Assembly (NCBI GenBank): GCA_029262275.1
Contig: JAJCZS010000045.1
Coordinates: 1 to 56,308 of the forward strand
Length of the DNA: 56,308 nt
Direction: 5' to 3'
From: Deltaproteobacteria bacterium
GTDB lineage: Bacteria; Desulfobacterota_D; UBA1144; Nemesobacterales; UBA2774
Below, one piece after another: positions 51,729 to 56,308 of this stretch. Below the pieces are notes generated by a model. It had not been told where the DNA came from. It did no database searches and saw nothing but the letters and a program-made list of their open reading frames with translations. The number at the start of each line of letters is the position of its first letter. The stretch's first letter is position 1. Position numbers and translations under genes: made by a program.

Positions 51729-52877
51729 ATGATAGTTGGAATTCCTAAAGAGACATATCTTGGAGAAAATCGCGTAGCGATAGTACCCAGTACTGTTCCA
51801 TCGCTGCAAAAAGCGGGATTTATCGTCCACATAGAATCCGGAGCGGGGCTTGAAGCAGGTTTTCCTGATAAGCTTTTTGAAGACCAGGGAGCTGTAATTT
51901 CTGACCGTTCTGAAATATTTGCTAAAGCTGATGTGATTTTGCAAATCAGAGCCGTTGGCACAAACCCAGAGACTGATTCGGAAGATTTAAAAGCACTTAG
52001 AGAGGGTCAAATAGTGATAGGGCTAATAGACGCACTCTCAAACCTAGAAGCAGTTAAGTCCCTTGCTTCTAGCAAGGTTAAATCTTTTGCACTAGAGCTT
52101 GTTCCAAGAATCACAAGAGCGCAGGCTATGGACGTTCTTTCTTCCCAAGCCAACCTGGCAGGCTACAAAGCAGTATTAATTGCTGCAGACTCAATGCCTA
52201 GAATATTCCCTATGATGATGACAGCAGCAGGGACAATTACTCCTGCGCGTGTTCTAGTTATAGGAGCGGGTGTAGCTGGCCTTCAGGCGATTGCTACGGC
52301 TAATCGTCTAGGTTCTATTGTCTCCGCATATGATATTCGCCCTGCAGTAAAAGAGCAGGTGCAGAGTTTGGGCGCTAAATTTGTTGAGCTTGAGCTAGAA
52401 ACTGGGGAAGCCGAGGACAAGGGTGGTTATGCCAAGGCTATGGATGAGGAGTTCTACAAGAAGCAGCGAGAACTGATGGCAAAAGTAGTTGCAGAAAATG
52501 ACGCTGTTATTTCAACTGCTGCTATACCAGGAAAAAAAGCTCCTATCCTGATTACTCAAGAAATGGTAGAGGGAATGAAACCAGGCTCCGTAATAGTTGA
52601 TCTGGCTGCTGAAAGTGGTGGAAACTGTGAAGCTACGAAAGCTGGAGAGACCGTAGATGTTGGAGGAGTTAAGGTGATTGGTCCTGTGAATGTTCCTTCA
52701 AGCGTGCCTTATCATGCAAGTCAAATGTATGCAAAAAATATAGCAAATCTCCTTCTTCTAATGGTTAAGGAAGAAGAAATAAACATAGATTTAGAAGATG
52801 AAATATTAAAAGAATCACTCGTCACTGACGGGGGAAGTGTTGTAAATGATAGAGTTAAAGAGAGTTTGAGTCTATAG
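51729..52877 (+). CDS. pntA: NAD(P) transhydrogenase subunit alpha part 1 (domain I)
   Basis: NAD(H)-binding domain I of the proton-translocating transhydrogenase, exchanging hydride between NADH and NADP. It shows GIPKETYLGENRVAIVPS at the start, the Rossmann core VLVIGAGVAGLQAIATANRLG and the mobile loop ending in AESGGNCEATKAG. The protein ends after ~380 residues, so this is the three-gene form with the membrane part on a separate gene. AAGGAA lies about 13 nt upstream. Confidence 0.94.
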   Translation: MIVGIPKETYLGENRVAIVPSTVPSLQKAGFIVHIESGAGLEAGFPDKLFEDQGAVISDRSEIFAKADVILQIRAVGTNPETDSEDLKALREGQIVIGLIDALSNLEAVKSLASSKVKSFALELVPRITRAQAMDVLSSQANLAGYKAVLIAADSMPRIFPMMMTAAGTITPARVLVIGAGVAGLQAIATANRLGSIVSAYDIRPAVKEQVQSLGAKFVELELETGEAEDKGGYAKAMDEEFYKKQRELMAKVVAENDAVISTAAIPGKKAPILITQEMVEGMKPGSVIVDLAAESGGNCEATKAGETVDVGGVKVIGPVNVPSSVPYHASQMYAKNIANLLLLMVKEEEINIDLEDEILKESLVTDGGSVVNDRVKESLSL

Positions 52878-52903
52878 AGATTTTATAAAGGAGGTTTATT
52901 GTA

Positions 52904-53185
52904 ATGGATAGCTTTGCAATGGTTTTTACAATCTTTGTTCTTGCCGCTTTTATAGGCTTTGAAGTTATAGCTAAGGTTCCTCCTACTCTACATACTCCTT
53001 TAATGTCAGGCTCAAACGCAATTTCAGGAATTATCTTAATTGGTGCGATCTTATCTGCAGGAGCACAGCACACTTGGCTTACCGCAGGCCTTGGTTTCGT
53101 TGCAGTAGTTCTTGCAACAATTAATGTTGTAGGTGGATTCATGGTAACAAATAGAATGTTGTCGATGTTTAGGAGGAAAGACTAA
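52904..53185 (+). CDS. pntAB: NAD(P) transhydrogenase subunit alpha part 2
   Basis: Small membrane subunit (93 residues) forming part of the proton channel (domain II). Three helices are visible: FAMVFTIFVLAAFIGFEVI, then LMSGSNAISGIILIGAIL with the conserved Ser/Asn region, and a last helix ending in GGFMVTNRMLSMFRR. AAAGGAGG before the ATG and 3 nt to pntB show a tight operon. Confidence 0.95.
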   Translation: MDSFAMVFTIFVLAAFIGFEVIAKVPPTLHTPLMSGSNAISGIILIGAILSAGAQHTWLTAGLGFVAVVLATINVVGGFMVTNRMLSMFRRKD

Positions 53186-53188
53186 GAC

Positions 53189-54598
53189 ATGTCTTCTGGA
53201 TTAGTAAATATTGCATATCTAATAGCTGCAAGCTTATTTATATTTGGCCTTAAAGGTTTATCACATCCAAGGACCGCTGTGAGAGGAAACCAGTTAGGTG
53301 CTCTTGGTATGCTTTTGGCTATAGTAATCACTTTGCTAGATCAAAACATTATCGGCTATGAAATAATTATTGCGGGTGTTGTTATTGGTGGTGCTATTGG
53401 TGTCATCTTGGCAGTAAGAATACAAATGACAGCAATGCCCGAGCTTGTTGCACTGTTTAACGGTTTTGGTGGACTTGCATCTATTTTAGTTGCTGGTGCA
53501 GCTTTATTAGAAGTTTCTGTACTTAAAGGCACTGCAGGAGCAATCGCTCTTAATGCCCAGTTTTCTATCTCAACTTTTGCATCAGGTTTAATTGGAGCAG
53601 TAACATTCTGGGGAAGTTTAGTAGCGTTTGGAAAACTTCAGGGAAAAGTTAATGATGGCGCAGTCAGATATCCGTTTGATCAGGCCGTTAAAATTATACT
53701 TGCTATAATAATTCTGATCTTTGGTTATCTCATGGTAGTCAATCCTGATTCCTCAATTCCTTATTGGGTGATGATAGTACTCGCTTCTGTTCTAGGAATT
53801 CTTTTTGTAATACCAATTGGCGGCGCGGATATGCCGGTTGTGGTTGCACTTCTTAATTCATTCTCCGGTCTAGCAGCAGCTGCTGCAGGCTTTGTGCTTT
53901 TCAACAGCGTTCTTATTGTAGCAGGGACTCTGGTTGGAGCTTCAGGAATAATTCTTACAATCATTATGTGTAAGGCGATGAACCGATCTCTTACAAATGT
54001 GCTGTTCGGGACCTTTACAGTTACTGAAGGCGGCCCTTCGGCAGATGAAGTATATGGTGGAAAAGTAAAATCTACTTCAGCTGAAGAAGTAGCCATGCTT
54101 CTTGAAGGAGCAAAAAGAGTTTGCATAGTACCAGGATACGGTATGGCTGTTGCTCAAGCTCAGCATGCAGTAAGAGAGCTTTTTGATCTACTAGAAGGCA
54201 ACGGAACCACCGTTGAATTTGGTGTTCATCCAGTTGCTGGACGTATGCCGGGACACATGAATGTTCTTTTGGCAGAAGCTGATATCCCTTATGAAAGACT
54301 TAAGGATATGGATGAGATTAATCCTAATTTTAAACAGATTGATGTGACAATCATTATTGGTGCCAACGATGTTGTTAACCCTGTTGCAAGAACCGATCCC
54401 GATAGTCCAATAGCTGGAATGCCTATTCTAGATGTGGATTACTCTAAAACGGTTATTGTGATCAAAAGAAGTTTAAGCCCTGGGTTCGCTGGTATCCCTA
54501 ATCCGCTATTTGCTGCCGATAATGCTCTTATGTTCTTTGGAGACGGTAAGAAAGCAGTGGAAGATATGGTTAAGTGCTTAAAAGAAGAGATTGGTTAA
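53189..54598 (+). CDS. pntB: NAD(P) transhydrogenase subunit beta
   Basis: Beta subunit (469 residues). About nine helices form the rest of the proton channel (including HPRTAVRGNQLGALGM and MPVVVALLNSFSGLAAAAAGF); the C-terminal domain III binds NADP(H) with VPGYGMAVAQAQHAVREL, VHPVAGRMPGHMNVLLAEA, IIIGANDVVNP and a late KRSLSPGFAGIPNPLF. It would supply NADPH at the cost of the proton gradient. Its end overlaps the convergent RND gene by 4 bp. Confidence 0.96.
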   Translation: MSSGLVNIAYLIAASLFIFGLKGLSHPRTAVRGNQLGALGMLLAIVITLLDQNIIGYEIIIAGVVIGGAIGVILAVRIQMTAMPELVALFNGFGGLASILVAGAALLEVSVLKGTAGAIALNAQFSISTFASGLIGAVTFWGSLVAFGKLQGKVNDGAVRYPFDQAVKIILAIIILIFGYLMVVNPDSSIPYWVMIVLASVLGILFVIPIGGADMPVVVALLNSFSGLAAAAAGFVLFNSVLIVAGTLVGASGIILTIIMCKAMNRSLTNVLFGTFTVTEGGPSADEVYGGKVKSTSAEEVAMLLEGAKRVCIVPGYGMAVAQAQHAVRELFDLLEGNGTTVEFGVHPVAGRMPGHMNVLLAEADIPYERLKDMDEINPNFKQIDVTIIIGANDVVNPVARTDPDSPIAGMPILDVDYSKTVIVIKRSLSPGFAGIPNPLFAADNALMFFGDGKKAVEDMVKCLKEEIG

Positions 54599-56308
54599 TC
54601 CAATCGTCCTTCCCATTTCACAATCTTAAGATCTAGAACAAAGAAGGCGTAGAATACTGGGACTAGTATTAGTTCAATTATTGTTGCCAAAGCAAGCCCG
54701 CCTATCTGTGCATAGCATAGTGGCTGCCAAAGAGGACCTCCATCAATTGCTAGAGGGAATAGGGCTAAGATGGTAGCTCCGACTGTTATAAGAATTGGCC
54801 TCAGGCGCTGAACCCCTGCATCAAGTAGTGAATCCTTAAACGGCTCGCCTTTATTGTGCATCTCCTCTACATAATCAAATAGCACAATTACATGGCTTAC
54901 AATAACCCCCACAAGGGCTATCATTCCAAGAAATGCCATAAAACCAAAAGGCTCACCCATAATAGCCAGCGCTATTAGAGAACCCACGATACCATACGGT
55001 ACAGCAGCAAATACCAGAAGTGGTTTAATTGCGTTTTTGAATTGGATTAATAGTGATAAGAATATGCCAATTAATGAGATAAGTAACACCATTGAAAGAT
55101 TTTTGTTTCCCTGTTGTGATTTGGCTTTCTCTCCACCCCAAACGAGTTCATATCCAGGGGGAAGTTTCTCAATAAAAGCACTTATCTTTTTGTCAGCTTT
55201 TTTTAATATTGTAGATGGGAGTTGGTCTGGGCCAGGGAATGCAATTACTGTTAATGCTCGAAAATGATTTCGTCTAATCACCCTTGATGTCTCTATTCCG
55301 TAATTTATATCAGCCACTTGAGCGATAGGTATCTTTACATCGTTTGCAATTCCGTAGACATACATGCTTTGCAAGTCAGAAAGCTCAGCTCTCTCGTTTA
55401 TACGAAGCCTTGCCATTACAGGTATGTTCTTATCACCCTCTTTATATGTAGTAAATTCATATCCGCTAAGAGCTGTGAGTGAAGAGGTGGCTACATCCTG
55501 ATTTGTAACACCTGATAGGCTTGCGCGATCAGGATCTACTTCAAGCTTCACCACAAAGCTATCTTCAAACCAGTCATCTCTTACTATTTGAGTCTCAGGA
55601 ATTTCTCTCAAAATAGTTTTAAGTTCCTCCCCAAGTTCTCTGAGTGTTGCAATGTCTTGCTCTTCAGTTTCTAGGTCAGAGTTGATGTCCGCTCTTCCTA
55701 TAAGATGTATCTGAATAGGGTAGTCGACAGCATTTAGCTGTATCTGTCTAACTTCAATATGGGCTCCAGGGATTTGTTCTGAAATAGCTTGTTGAAATAG
55801 TGGAGCTAATTTCGGAGTATCTTTCCTATCGTTTAGTCTTATAATGAGCTGAGCATAGTTTCTTTGTTGTTGCTCTGGAGCAACGGTGCTCCAAAACCTA
55901 GGGCTTCCTCCTCCAATAAATGAGGCTATGGATACAAGTGGGTTGTCCGCATTATTATCTTTTGCATATTGTTCTGCTACATCTCGTATTACCTGACCCG
56001 TTTTAATCACTGTTTCATTTGTAGAGGAAAGCGTAGCTTCATTAGGCATCCAGACGTCTACATAAGACAGATACTGAACATCTAGAGGGAAGAAGGAGGT
56101 TTTCATCGTGGATGCAATCAATCCTCCGATAACAAAGAATACCAACGAGAAGGCAAAAGCTTTCTTCCTGTTTTCTATAGACCATTTTGCTATGCGGTAG
56201 TAGTGCCCTGTTAATCCCTGGTTTCTCTTTTCCTCCAAAGTGAGTTCTTTTTTCCTAGGTTGAAGCAGATAATATCCTAGCATTGGGACAAAGGTCATTG
56301 AGACGATT
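54595..56308 (-). CDS. RND efflux permease, C-terminal part (cut by window end)
   Basis: Inner-membrane proton-driven pump of the AcrB/RND type, working with a periplasmic adaptor and outer-membrane channel. The visible ~570 residues hold the second periplasmic porter region (RNYAQLIIRLND; VVKLEVDPDRASLSGV) and helices VIII-XII, with FGFMAFLGMIALVGVIVSHVIVL and GVQRLRPILITVGATILALFPLA, a typical RND pattern. The open frame continues past the right edge; the N-terminal half lies outside. The ATG seen at 56298 is internal. The substrate class cannot be assigned. Confidence 0.92.
   Translation of the reverse strand, partial: IVSMTFVPMLGYYLLQPRKKELTLEEKRNQGLTGHYYRIAKWSIENRKKAFAFSLVFFVIGGLIASTMKTSFFPLDVQYLSYVDVWMPNEATLSSTNETVIKTGQVIRDVAEQYAKDNNADNPLVSIASFIGGGSPRFWSTVAPEQQQRNYAQLIIRLNDRKDTPKLAPLFQQAISEQIPGAHIEVRQIQLNAVDYPIQIHLIGRADINSDLETEEQDIATLRELGEELKTILREIPETQIVRDDWFEDSFVVKLEVDPDRASLSGVTNQDVATSSLTALSGYEFTTYKEGDKNIPVMARLRINERAELSDLQSMYVYGIANDVKIPIAQVADINYGIETSRVIRRNHFRALTVIAFPGPDQLPSTILKKADKKISAFIEKLPPGYELVWGGEKAKSQQGNKNLSMVLLISLIGIFLSLLIQFKNAIKPLLVFAAVPYGIVGSLIALAIMGEPFGFMAFLGMIALVGVIVSHVIVLFDYVEEMHNKGEPFKDSLLDAGVQRLRPILITVGATILALFPLAIDGGPLWQPLCYAQIGGLALATIIELILVPVFYAFFVLDLKIVKWEGRLD

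Noticed and set aside
1-56308. tRNA, rRNA, IS element, prophage or CRISPR
   Set aside because: No cloverleaf with a T-loop motif in gaps, no transposase or integrase frame and no repeat-spacer array was found by reading both strands; a dedicated tRNA or covariance-model scan could still find something short.

Overview
The window comes from an AT-rich, aerobic, diderm (Gram-negative type) bacterium. The diderm call rests on an Omp85/TamA-like barrel, two DUF3943-type barrels ending in phenylalanine, an HtrA-type periplasmic protease, lipoproteins and an RND efflux permease. Respiration is oxygen-based: an A1-type, cytochrome c-bearing terminal oxidase, a Rieske/cytochrome b complex, two NDH-2-like dehydrogenases and a proton-translocating transhydrogenase. 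The mix resembles deep-branching marine or soil lineages such as Dadabacteria, Nitrospinae or former Deltaproteobacteria, but no marker here fixes the taxon. No rRNA, tRNA, CRISPR array, IS element or phage gene was seen; this looks like core chromosome.

Layout. 1-3.8 kb (minus): a GH15-type glucoamylase-like enzyme, then two tandem ECF sigma factors and one RskA-like anti-sigma factor. 3.8-7.7 kb: MarC membrane protein, HtrA protease and an NDH-2-like oxidoreductase. 7.7-14.0 kb (minus): a seven-gene respiratory operon (COX2 with cytochrome c, COX1, COX3, CtaG, COX4, Rieske, cytochrome b with a C-terminal cytochrome c), preceded by a near-consensus sigma70 promoter. 14.3-26 kb: Omp85 protein, TatA with a short PrmA-like methyltransferase, a quinone oxidoreductase, a degenerate M3-type peptidase, an MFS carrier, a large membrane-anchored HEAT-repeat protein, a coiled-coil/zinc-ribbon protein and HisS. 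26-34 kb: a GT4 glycosyltransferase, two tandem DUF3943 proteins, GYD and DUF4336 proteins, FumC and a secreted DUF6503-like protein. 34-42 kb (plus): an ECF sigma/anti-sigma/VWA module, two paralogous alpha/beta hydrolases, L-2-hydroxyglutarate oxidase and a solitary NuoF. 42-56.3 kb: a second TatA, a second NDH-2, a cation/proton antiporter, CBS protein, rhodanese, SufE plus a SufU-like scaffold, a cyclic-nucleotide-binding-domain protein, a multicopper oxidase lipoprotein, the three-gene transhydrogenase, and an RND permease cut by the window end.

How it fits together. NDH-2 enzymes and L-2-hydroxyglutarate oxidase would feed the quinone pool. The Rieske/cytochrome b unit oxidises quinol and can pass electrons through its own tethered heme c to the heme c tethered on COX2, so no soluble cytochrome c is needed. 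PntA-PntAB-PntB couples the proton gradient to NADPH. The Rieske protein carries a twin-arginine motif, which suits the TatA genes nearby. Three sigma factors and two anti-sigma factors in 56 kb point to substantial envelope or stress signalling. The least explained items are the catalytically dead M3-type peptidase, the paired perfect palindromes in front of the sigma/anti-sigma/VWA module, the DUF3943 tandem pair, and the SufU-like scaffold of IscU length.
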